A DNA stretch of 14,827 nucleotides. It comes from Verrucomicrobiota bacterium. Its GTDB lineage: Bacteria > Verrucomicrobiota > Verrucomicrobiia > Limisphaerales > AV2. The stretch covers positions 1 through 14,827 of the forward strand of contig QHOP01000020.1 of assembly GCA_003219345.1 (NCBI GenBank), given 5' to 3'. The notes under the pieces are model-generated. The model did not search any database, was not told the origin of the DNA, and was given only the letters and a program-made list of their open reading frames with translations. The position numbers and the translations under genes were made by a program. This document shows, piece after piece, positions 7,759-14,017 of the stretch (position 1 is its first letter; the number at the start of each line of letters is the position of its first letter).

Positions 7759-8796
7759 CTACCACTTGATCACTCCCTTCTGCCAGACCAGCACGCGGTC
7801 GCGCACCTTGAACAGCAGCGTCATGATGGTTGAGAAGAAAGCCGCCATGATGACGAGGGCGGCGTACACCTTTCCATACTCGGCCCAACCCTGAGCCCAG
7901 GCCACATACCAGCCCAGGCCGGACTTGACACCGACGGTCTCGGCGACCACGAGTGTCAAAAACGCCGCGCCGAGGCCCATGAACAAACCGATGAAGATAC
8001 TCGGCATGGCGCCCGGAATGGCGACGCGGAAGATCAGGTAGGTTCGCCCGCCGCCCAGCGTGCGCGCGACATCGAGGTAGGAGGCGCGGGTGTTGGAAAT
8101 GCCGGAGGCAGTGAGCATCGTCACCGGGAACCAGACCGCCAGCGCGATGATGCCGACGGCGGAGAACCTGGGTGCGGGCGACAGGACCATCGCCAGCGGA
8201 ATCCACGCGGTGGCCGGGATCGGTCCGACGACTTTTAACAGCGGCATGCCCCAGTACCGCGCCTGGTTGAACCAGCCGATGGAAACGCCGGTCACCAAAG
8301 CGACCGCCAAGCCGAGCAGGTAACCGGAGAGCAGCAGGATCAGCGAATTGCAGGTGCTGTCGAAGAGCATGCGGCGATCGTCGATCAGGCTTTGCACCAC
8401 GGCGGCGGGGCTGGGGAAATATGGCAGCGGGAGCAATCGCAAACCTGAAGTGATCACTTCCCAGAAGCACAACAGCCAAACTGCGGCGGCGATAATCGGG
8501 CACATGTGCCGCATCCATCGCCGCAGGTGCGACCAGAATGACTGCGCTACCGCGGCCACGCCGGCGGAACCGAGAATGATACCCAGAAACACGGAGTAGG
8601 AATGCGTTTCCGGCAACGGCTGGTTTTTCGATACACCCAGGTGAACGGCGAGTGCGACGGATGCCGCCACCGGGATGGCCAGGAGAGTGCGGGCTCGCGC
8701 TCGTGATGCAGCCGGCGAGCCGATACTCCCCGCGCGCGCCACTTTTTCCTCACTCATCTGAACCGGCTCGTGGGTTTGTTGAACCGAAGTGTTCAT
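7759..8796 (-). CDS. ABC transporter permease, SsuC/TauC/NrtB-like (BPD_transp_1)
   Basis: A 345-residue inner-membrane permease. The EAA loop for ATPase docking spans residues ~242-270 (DVARTLGGGRTYLIFRVAIP then GAMPSIFIGL). Upstream are the family segments PYFPSPAAVVQSL (125-137) and GPIPATAWIPL (191-201). Helices lie near 38-54, 68-86, 99-117, 148-175, 213-232, 267-288 and 310-329. The first two, with a polar N-terminus of about 35 residues, go beyond the usual ~260-residue SsuC-like core. That gives an enlarged N-terminal membrane region, as in some nitrate/bicarbonate-type permeases. The start overlaps the binding-protein stop as ATGA, and the ATPase follows after two bases, so the three genes are translationally coupled. 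Confidence 0.9.
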   Translation of the reverse strand: MNTSVQQTHEPVQMSEEKVARAGSIGSPAASRARARTLLAIPVAASVALAVHLGVSKNQPLPETHSYSVFLGIILGSAGVAAVAQSFWSHLRRWMRHMCPIIAAAVWLLCFWEVITSGLRLLPLPYFPSPAAVVQSLIDDRRMLFDSTCNSLILLLSGYLLGLAVALVTGVSIGWFNQARYWGMPLLKVVGPIPATAWIPLAMVLSPAPRFSAVGIIALAVWFPVTMLTASGISNTRASYLDVARTLGGGRTYLIFRVAIPGAMPSIFIGLFMGLGAAFLTLVVAETVGVKSGLGWYVAWAQGWAEYGKVYAALVIMAAFFSTIMTLLFKVRDRVLVWQKGVIKW

Positions 8797-9857
8797 CGGG
8801 TCGCGGGTAAGATGAGACAGGCTGAGCAGAAAGGATCCGAGATGTTTGCCAGGGCGTATCGACGGATGTCCCAGTCCGGAGGCGCCTGACCGCCGACGAC
8901 CTTCTCCACCTGGAGCGAGTCAAGCCATTCATCCGAAACGCCGTCCAGATGGACGAATGCGCGGCCAGCCAATCCAGCAACATCGGTGGAGGGGTTGAGC
9001 ATCCCGGCCCTCTTCATTTCAGTTGCCGCCAATTTGACCGCGGCTTCCGCTCCGGAAACGCTCGGGATGTAGCGCAGGTGCGAGATCGCGATGGTGTTTT
9101 GTTCCACGGTCGAGGCGAGATACTTCTTCTCAACCGACAGTCTTGCGGCCGCCGCAGGATTGGCTTCCACCCATTTGGCGGCCTTGAGCAAAGCGCGGGT
9201 GGCGGCGATGTTGCGGACCTTGCCATCGGCGAGCAGCAAACTGCCGATCGGCTCTGAATTCGCCACGGCGTCAACCTCTCCTTTGTCCAGGGCCAATCCG
9301 AGTTCGCCGGCCGGAAACACGAGCCAGGTGATCTCTTTGCCCGGGTTGATCCCATTGGCGCCGAGGACCCGATTGGCGAAGATGAACGGCGGTGTTCCCA
9401 TTCCGGGCACGCCGATGCGCTTGCCGCGCAAATCTTTTATCGACCGGATATTCCCCTTCGCCGCCGCCTGGACCCGCAGACAGCCGCGATGGATGCCGCC
9501 GGTGAACTTCACATCCAGTCCTTGTTCGACGGGTTTGAGAAAGTACATGACCAGGTGATGCGTTACGTCGAATCCGCCCAGCGCGAGCACGTCCTTGTAA
9601 TTCGCCCACTCGCATTTGACGAGCGCGACGTCCAGGCCCTCTTCCTTGAAGAAGCCCTTTTCGACAGCGGTGAAAATTGGCGCCTCGCAGGTCAGGCCGA
9701 TATACCCCACCCGGACTTTAGCCGGGCCGCCGCCGGTGTTCTCCGAACTCTTTTTGCAGCCCGTCGCGAGCAGTACGCTCAATGCCCCCGCCGCGATCAG
9801 TTGGGTGGCGTTGGGACCATGAACCCACCCCCAACCTCTCCGGAGGAGGGGAGTCAA
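8793..9857 (-). CDS. ABC transporter substrate-binding lipoprotein, NMT1/SsuA-like; 5' end altered by a repeat
   Basis: This is the solute-binding part of the importer. A hydrophobic stretch ends in the lipobox LATGC (Cys at residue 34 if translation starts at 9857), then a Ser/Gly linker. The mature domain reads VRVGYIGLTCEAPIFTAVEK, GFFKEEGLDVALV, GGIHRGCLRVQA and LRGKRIGVPG, as in nitrate/sulfonate/thiamine-precursor binding proteins. The only usual in-frame start before the lipobox is a TTG at 9857, inside the repeat 9817-9917; an in-frame TGA lies at the far edge of that repeat. The first 16 residues are thus repeat-derived and lack the basic start of a signal peptide. Between GKVRNIA and ATRALLKAAKW about 30-35 residues usual in such proteins appear missing. 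The gene may be translated poorly or be a recent casualty. The ligand is unknown. Confidence 0.75.
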   Translation of the reverse strand: MTPLLRRGWGWVHGPNATQLIAAGALSVLLATGCKKSSENTGGGPAKVRVGYIGLTCEAPIFTAVEKGFFKEEGLDVALVKCEWANYKDVLALGGFDVTHHLVMYFLKPVEQGLDVKFTGGIHRGCLRVQAAAKGNIRSIKDLRGKRIGVPGMGTPPFIFANRVLGANGINPGKEITWLVFPAGELGLALDKGEVDAVANSEPIGSLLLADGKVRNIAATRALLKAAKWVEANPAAAARLSVEKKYLASTVEQNTIAISHLRYIPSVSGAEAAVKLAATEMKRAGMLNPSTDVAGLAGRAFVHLDGVSDEWLDSLQVEKVVGGQAPPDWDIRRYALANISDPFCSACLILPATR

Positions 9858-9917
9858 TGTCGGGCACGCTTGCCGAGTTCCCCTCCTGGGAGGGGTCAGG
9901 GGTGGGTCGGTTCATGG
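9817..9917 (-). repeat. 101-bp palindromic element, family R2 copy b
   Basis: Reverse-complement copy of 4426-4526, differing at three positions by hand alignment. It is preceded by TTGGGA, giving the extended edge TTGGGACCATGAACC shared with other elements. It overlaps the 5' end of the substrate-binding lipoprotein gene and carries that gene's only plausible start codon. Confidence 0.92.
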
Positions 9918-10049
9918 GTAGGCCCTCATGGTTTTAGAAACAGTTGTTATAGATTGCGGTTGATAACAGAGTGTTGCCGGCCTGTCAGCAAAAAAGTATG
10001 TATGCGTATTAAATGCCAGGGCTGCTCCAGAGTCCGACGTAGGCGCGAA

Positions 10050-10322
10050 TCAAACGGCGCCGGCCAATTTCTTTTGCACGGCCAAAACAATCGTGCCGAC
10101 GTTTTGCAGGATTTCTTTCGCTGTGGCCGGGTCGGGGATTTTCAGGCCGAAATGTTTGTCGAGCGCCACGACCAGTTGCAACGCGTCCACCGAGTCGAGT
10201 CCGAGGCTGCCGGGGCCGAACAGCGGCTGGTCATCGGTGATTTCCGCCGCCGCCACCGGCAGCATGAGGTTTTCCACCAACATGCTCTTGATGCGGCCTT
10301 TCAGGGTGTTGACGTCTTCCAT
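10050..10322 (-). CDS. Acyl carrier protein
   Basis: A 90-residue carrier with the phosphopantetheine attachment site Ser44 in LGLDSVDALQL, and an acidic four-helix ACP pattern (SLGLDS, ELVV-type helix II, IPDPATAKEIL). The length is normal for a discrete type II ACP. It would carry acyl intermediates for the ketosynthase, partner and ketoreductase encoded upstream on the same strand. Between it and the ketoreductase lies a 423-base block made of three repeat elements, so co-transcription is possible but not assured. No Shine-Dalgarno is clear before the ATG at 10322. The sequence resembles stand-alone ACPs of aryl-polyene-like clusters more than housekeeping AcpP (which has GADSLDTVE), but this is judged by eye. 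Confidence 0.92.
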   Translation of the reverse strand: MEDVNTLKGRIKSMLVENLMLPVAAAEITDDQPLFGPGSLGLDSVDALQLVVALDKHFGLKIPDPATAKEILQNVGTIVLAVQKKLAGAV

Positions 10323-10399
10323 TTTGCTATTTCAAATGTTCGTCCAGTTCAAATTAGCCGCGCAGTTTGCGCTCCCTGGCCTTTCGCTGCGCATTGGGA

Positions 10400-10494
10400 C
10401 CGTGAACCCTGGCGTGGCGGAGCGCGCCGCAATATGTAGGAACAACAGCGAGCGGCGCTCTGCCGAGACGCGGCTAAGGGGAGACGGTTCATCG
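10400..10494. repeat. Palindromic element, core GGCGGAGCGC (family R5)
   Basis: The outer edges are GGGACCGTGAACC and ACGGTTCATCG. Arms at 10416-10430 and 10452-10464 (GGCGGAGCGC... against GCGGCGCTCTGCC) pair with one mismatch and a small bulge over a 21-nt loop. The core sequence is unrelated to the R2 and R3 elements, but the edges are the same. It is the first of three elements standing in a row before the ACP gene. Confidence 0.82.
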
Positions 10495-10528
10495 AGAGCC
10501 TCCTTTCGTTTTTCCGCATGCATTGGGA

Positions 10529-10631
10529 CCATGAACCAGCGACGGACAGGAGCGCGGACAGCTTGTCCGCAAGTTCCTTGGAGTTGATTCACGCGGACAT
10601 GGCTGTCCGCGCTCCGATAGGCGGTTCATGG
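10529..10631. repeat. Palindromic element, core GGAGCGCGGACAG (family R4)
   Basis: The edges are TTGGGACCATGAACC and GCGGTTCATGG. Perfect 13-bp arms GGAGCGCGGACAG (10549-10561) and CTGTCCGCGCTCC (10603-10615) extend inward to about 22 bp with a one-base bulge. This is the third distinct hairpin core found within the same boundary sequence. Confidence 0.88.
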
Positions 10632-10660
10632 AGAGGGGAAAAATTGGACGTGAATCGACG

Positions 10661-10751
10661 CCATGAACGGTGGGGCGAGACTCCGTCGAGCCCTAACTTC
10701 TATCCATGGGAGATCAGGGCTCGACGGAGTCTCGCCCCACCTGGTTCATGG
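10661..10751. repeat. Palindromic element, family R3 copy b
   Basis: The edges are CCATGAACGG and CTGGTTCATGG. Perfect 25-bp arms at 10670-10694 and 10716-10740 enclose a 21-nt loop. The core is the same as at 6618-6688. Its right edge provides the last codons and the TGA stop (10746-10748) of the ketoreductase gene on the minus strand. Confidence 0.93.
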
Positions 10752-11402
10752 AAAGTGTTCTTCCGGGCGGCCAAAGCGCCGCATCGGGACCCGCGCCAAT
10801 GCGGCTTTGCGTTCCTCTTCACTCATCGCGGCGAGCGGTTCCGTTTCCACGTAGCCGGGACAGACCGCGTTCACCGTGATGCCGATGCGGGCGACTTCCT
10901 TGGCCAGCGATTGCGTGAGGGCAACCACGCCTGCTTTGGCGGCGGCGTAGTTGGTCTGGCCGGCGGGCGCGAGCAGGGCGCTGAGCGAAGCGATGTTCAC
11001 GATGCGGCCGACGCGCTGCGTAATCATGGCGGGCAACACCGCCTGACAACCGTGAAAGGTAGCGTCGAGGTTCGCCGCCAGGACCTCCCGCCACGCGCTG
11101 AATGAAAGTTGCGCGAGTAAACCATCGTGATGTTTGCCGGCGTTGTTGACAAGGACATCCAGCCGTTTGTGTTCGGCGACAGCGTCCGCAACGGCCTTTT
11201 GCCATGCGGCGGCTTGAGTGACATCCAGTTCGACGCACTTGCAACGGCCGGGAAATGCCTCCGTCAATCTGTCGGCACGCGCGCGGTTCTGTCGAACGCC
11301 CAGCCAGACAAAATTCTCCGGCGCTTCGGCGAGGAACGCGCGGGCAATGGCTTGGCCAAGACCGCCGTTGGCGCCGGTGACGAAGATGACACGGGAACTC
11401 AT
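10746..11402 (-). CDS. 3-oxoacyl-ACP reductase (FabG-like SDR), C-terminally truncated by a repeat
   Basis: A 218-residue short-chain dehydrogenase. The cofactor motif TGANGGLG is at residues 9-16, NNAG at 86-89, Asn111 in AANLDATF, and the catalytic set Ser139, Tyr152, Lys156 in IASLSALLAPAGQTNYAAAK. PGYVETEPL at 182-190 and RFGRPEE at 209-215 follow. A normal FabG continues for roughly 25-30 residues (a 'vaFLaSd.asyiTGqvi.vdGG' segment forming the last strand and interface). Here the frame runs into the edge of element 10661-10751 and stops after HFP. All catalytic residues are present, but folding or tetramer assembly may fail. The start is the ATG at 11402, 37 bases after the upstream gene; an in-frame ATG at 11432 would add ten residues. 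Confidence 0.85.
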   Translation of the reverse strand: MSSRVIFVTGANGGLGQAIARAFLAEAPENFVWLGVRQNRARADRLTEAFPGRCKCVELDVTQAAAWQKAVADAVAEHKRLDVLVNNAGKHHDGLLAQLSFSAWREVLAANLDATFHGCQAVLPAMITQRVGRIVNIASLSALLAPAGQTNYAAAKAGVVALTQSLAKEVARIGITVNAVCPGYVETEPLAAMSEEERKAALARVPMRRFGRPEEHFP

Positions 11403-11439
11403 GCGGGGCGATTTGAGATCGGCGATTTGCAATTTGGAA

Positions 11440-12660
11440 TCACAAAATCACAAAGTGCGCGCCGATAGCCTGTTGGTTGCAGCCGAGCACGCTCACTGTT
11501 GCTGCCGGATGTTGGCGCTGGCGCAAGGCGTCGATGGCCGCGACGCATTGCCACGCGGAGGCTGCGGCCAGGCCTTCGCCCAGGAACATCTTCAGCGACA
11601 ACCGCGCGCCGGGCCAACCTTGCCATGCTTTCCGTTCCTCGGCGTCGATGTTGTCCAGGCTTTGGATTCCGTCGCACAGCAAATGTTTCTGTTTTCCCGC
11701 AGGCAATTCGGCACGCATCCGTTTCGCCGCCTGGGCGCGGCTTTGTTTGCACGAGAACAGATGCGCGCTGGTAACGCAATAAAGTTGGACGGCGGGTCTG
11801 GTTGAGTTTGCCCCTGTTATACTCGAAACGGCCGATCCCACCCCTGACCTCTCCTGGGAGGGGAACTGACCCGACACTTCCGAACGCTGGCTCGCCCCCG
11901 CGGAGGCGCCGGGGACGGGTTGCCCCGAACGCCGCAAGTAAAGCGCTCCGGCCCCTTCGCTGAGAATGATTTTGCGCGCGAACAGCCGATACGCGTCGGC
12001 GGTCAGCCAATCGATTTCCTCCGTGCCGACGACAAGGCAGCCATCGACACGCTGGCTCAAGAGCCAATCAGCAGCCAACGCGAGGCCGTGGAGAAAAGTG
12101 CCCGGGTCACCGACCAGCGTGTAGTTGATGGCGGTCGTGCCGAGCAGAGCGGCGAGGTGACTGGCGGGCGCGTTAAAGACGGTTTCGGGAAAAACAAGGG
12201 GGCTGGCCGTGGCCGGATCGTTGAGCGTTTCGTCGTAAAATCGGCGCGAATAATTCACGCAGCCGGTCATGACGCAGAGAACGATGCCGAGCCGCAACGA
12301 GCCGTTGCCAACGCGCGCCACGTCGTCGCCCAAGGCTTCGAGAGCAGCGGCGACGGCGTATTGAGTAATTGGACTGGTGCGACGCAGCCGCGGGTGTGTG
12401 ATGAAGTCCGGCCGCGGTGAAGGCGGCGGGACGGCTCGCACTCGCAGCGGACGTGTCCAGCCCGGTCGCGCGAGTTCCTTCGCGGGCAGCGGCTCGCCTT
12501 TGGCCAGCGCCTCGCGCAACGCTGGCACACTCCAACCGGCGGGCGAAACCGCCCCGATGCCGTGAATGAAAATGGTTGCCGCGGATTTCATTGCGCAGCG
12601 CGTCCCGCCTGGGTTCGACGTCGGATTGGCGCCTGCCAGCGCGTTGAGCCTTGAACTCAT
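11440..12660 (-). CDS. Degenerate beta-ketoacyl synthase (chain-length-factor-like partner)
   Basis: A 406-residue thiolase-fold protein. The start at 12660 is chosen because it forms an ATGA overlap with the ketosynthase stop and has GGTGGGA upstream; MKSAATIF at 12588 is the main alternative and fits the usual family start better. KS-like landmarks remain: HGIGAVSPAGWSV (33-45), GTEEIDWL (212-219) and LSEGAGALYLRR (233-244). The catalytic residues do not. Asp185 lies where the nucleophilic Cys should be, the HGTGT motif is absent, and RLSLKMFLGEG (353-363) keeps Lys but has Glu in place of the second His. It is thus likely a non-condensing partner of the 12657-13952 enzyme that shapes chain length. 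Residues ~247-277 are encoded by a diverged R2 repeat inserted in frame. Confidence 0.84.
   Translation of the reverse strand: MSSRLNALAGANPTSNPGGTRCAMKSAATIFIHGIGAVSPAGWSVPALREALAKGEPLPAKELARPGWTRPLRVRAVPPPSPRPDFITHPRLRRTSPITQYAVAAALEALGDDVARVGNGSLRLGIVLCVMTGCVNYSRRFYDETLNDPATASPLVFPETVFNAPASHLAALLGTTAINYTLVGDPGTFLHGLALAADWLLSQRVDGCLVVGTEEIDWLTADAYRLFARKIILSEGAGALYLRRSGQPVPGASAGASQRSEVSGQFPSQERSGVGSAVSSITGANSTRPAVQLYCVTSAHLFSCKQSRAQAAKRMRAELPAGKQKHLLCDGIQSLDNIDAEERKAWQGWPGARLSLKMFLGEGLAAASAWQCVAAIDALRQRQHPAATVSVLGCNQQAIGAHFVIL
11830..11922 (+). repeat. Diverged R2 element lying in frame within a coding sequence
   Basis: The block aligns with 4434-4518: CCCACCC(C/T)TGACC, then GGGAGGGGAACT against AGGAGGGGAACT, a similar-length middle, then GCGGAGG...GGGG.CGGGTT at the far side. 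The terminal CCATGAACC and GGTTCATGG edges have decayed. It encodes a Ser/Gly/Gln-rich segment (about residues 247-277) of the ketosynthase-like protein, with no stop codon. It falls between the GAGAL strand and the next recognisable KS segment. Confidence 0.8.
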
Positions 12661-13952
12661 TGTTTGGATTCCCACCGCCGCAAAACGAGCGAGGCAGTTG
12701 CGCCGCCGAAGCCGAACGAGTTGGTCAAGGCGTATTCCAGATTCGCCGACGTCGGTTTTCGCACGACCGGAAACTGACACAGCGGATCGAGTGATTCGAG
12801 CGTCGAAGTCGGTGGCAACCACTGTTCACGAAGAGCCATCAAGCAGATCACCACTTCGACCGCGCCGGCTGCTCCGAGCAAGTGGCCGATGCTCGATTTG
12901 GTTGAACTGACTGGAATTTTTGCGGCATATTTTCGGGCCCAGCGATTGATGGCGAAGGCTTCCGCGCTGTCGTTGAGCGGTGTGCCGGTTCCGTGCGCGT
13001 TGAGGTAGCCGATTTGCTGCGGGGACACGCCGGCGGATTGGCAGGCGGCGGTCATGGTCGCGAACGCGGCGTCGCCTTGCGGCTGCGGCTGCGTCAGGTG
13101 ATGCGCATCCGTGGCGGCGCCGTAGCCGACCATTTCGCCAAGGATTTTTGCGCCACGGCGTTGCGCGTGCTCGAGCGTTTCCAGCGCGAGGATTGCCGCG
13201 CCTTCACCGAGCGCCAATCCGTCACGCTGCGCGTCGAACGGGCGGCATCGCGTCGGTGACAAGGCTTGCAACGAATCGAAGCCCGCGAAGACAAGTTGAC
13301 TGAGCGCATCGTAGCCGCCCGTCAAAACGCGTTCCGCATGACCGCGCCGCAACAATTCCCACGCATGTCCGACGGCGTTGGCGCCGGAAGCGCAGGCATT
13401 GGCGATGATGGTAATGGGGCCGCTGAATCCGAACGCGTCGGTCAGGTCGAGCGCCTGGCGTTGCCCCTGGTAATGCAGCGCGCGCGCCGGTTGGCATCGG
13501 TGTGAATTGGGGGCCTGGATAGCCTGGCGGTAGTAATCCTGACCCAGGCTCATGCCGCCGCTGGTCGTGGCGAGCACGACCGGCAGATTGTCTGAAGGCT
13601 CCCAGCCGGATTGCCGCCAGGCTTCGTGCGCCGCGAGCAAGAGCAGGTTCGCGGCGCGGTCGAGTCGGCGGGTCCGTTTCATAGGCAGAAGCGTGTCGGG
13701 CGGTGCAGGGGGTAGTGCCACTTCTCCGCCGACTTTCACACGTTGACGCGAGACATCAAACAGCGTGATCGGACGGATCGCGATGCGTCCGTCACGAAAA
13801 CCTTCGGCGTTCGCTTGCCACCCCACGCCCAAAGAAGTAACGATGCCGGCGCCGATGATGACGACGCGGGGCGGTGGTTCGGGAGGTTGTTTTGGCGGAA
13901 ACAGCACAGCGACGGATTGATTGTTCGGCGGAAGCTTAATAAACTTGCTCAC
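12657..13952 (-). CDS. Beta-ketoacyl-ACP synthase (FabF-like ketosynthase)
   Basis: A 431-residue condensing enzyme with an intact catalytic triad. Cys187 is in NACASGANA, His320 in NAHGTGTPLND and His357 in STKSSIGHLLGAAG (Lys352 conserved); NSFGFGG is at 411-417. It would extend ACP-bound chains by decarboxylative condensation, probably as a heterodimer with the degenerate partner whose start overlaps its stop. The frame opens with GTG at 13952, which adds ~28 residues (Pro-rich KQPPEPPP) before the usual RVVIIGAGIVTSLG beginning. A GTG at 13907 is an alternative, and a possible promoter (13936-13962) would favour it. No Shine-Dalgarno distinguishes them. It is the first gene of the minus-strand biosynthetic group and is divergent from the exported protein at 14018. 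Confidence 0.92.
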   Translation of the reverse strand: MSKFIKLPPNNQSVAVLFPPKQPPEPPPRVVIIGAGIVTSLGVGWQANAEGFRDGRIAIRPITLFDVSRQRVKVGGEVALPPAPPDTLLPMKRTRRLDRAANLLLLAAHEAWRQSGWEPSDNLPVVLATTSGGMSLGQDYYRQAIQAPNSHRCQPARALHYQGQRQALDLTDAFGFSGPITIIANACASGANAVGHAWELLRRGHAERVLTGGYDALSQLVFAGFDSLQALSPTRCRPFDAQRDGLALGEGAAILALETLEHAQRRGAKILGEMVGYGAATDAHHLTQPQPQGDAAFATMTAACQSAGVSPQQIGYLNAHGTGTPLNDSAEAFAINRWARKYAAKIPVSSTKSSIGHLLGAAGAVEVVICLMALREQWLPPTSTLESLDPLCQFPVVRKPTSANLEYALTNSFGFGGATASLVLRRWESKQ

Positions 13953-13962
13953 TGCAAGTCAA
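13936..13962 (-). promoter_or_regulatory. Possible promoter for the ketosynthase gene
   Basis: On the minus strand TTGACT (13957-13962) and TATTAA (13936-13941) are separated by 15 bases, shorter than ideal. If used, transcription would start near 13929 and the protein at GTG 13907. Judged by hexamer match only. Confidence 0.2.
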
Positions 13963-13982
13963 ATGCCCGCCGGTTTTCAAGG

Positions 13983-14011
13983 TTGTCAGCCATGCGCGCG
14001 TTGCTTAGATT
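13983..14011 (+). promoter_or_regulatory. Possible sigma70-type promoter giving a leaderless or near-leaderless mRNA
   Basis: TTGTCA (13983-13988, 5/6 match) and TAGATT (14006-14011, 4/6) are separated by exactly 17 bases. The expected start of transcription falls at or within a few bases of the ATG at 14018. A second in-frame ATG lies at 14024. Confidence 0.33.
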
Positions 14012-14017
14012 CGGCGC

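Noticed and set aside
7757..8518. Upstream extension of the ATPase frame
   Set aside because: The frame is open but lies entirely within the permease gene; ATG 7756 gives a standard ABC N-terminus two bases after the permease stop.
9918..10049. Promoter for the ABC importer upstream of the repeat
   Set aside because: AT-rich patches such as TATAAC occur on the minus strand, but no -35 at proper spacing could be found.
9489..10439. Plus-strand open frame of about 316 codons over the binding protein and ACP
   Set aside because: It crosses a repeat element and two well-supported minus-strand genes and has no recognisable features.
10400..10751. CRISPR array
   Set aside because: The repeated edges are short, the inner segments are palindromes and not unique spacers, and no cas genes are present.
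11403..11460. Short direct repeats (GCGATTTG and TTGTGATT units) between the ketosynthase-like gene and the ketoreductase
   Set aside because: The units are very short and imperfect; no array, operator or start-deciding role can be supported.
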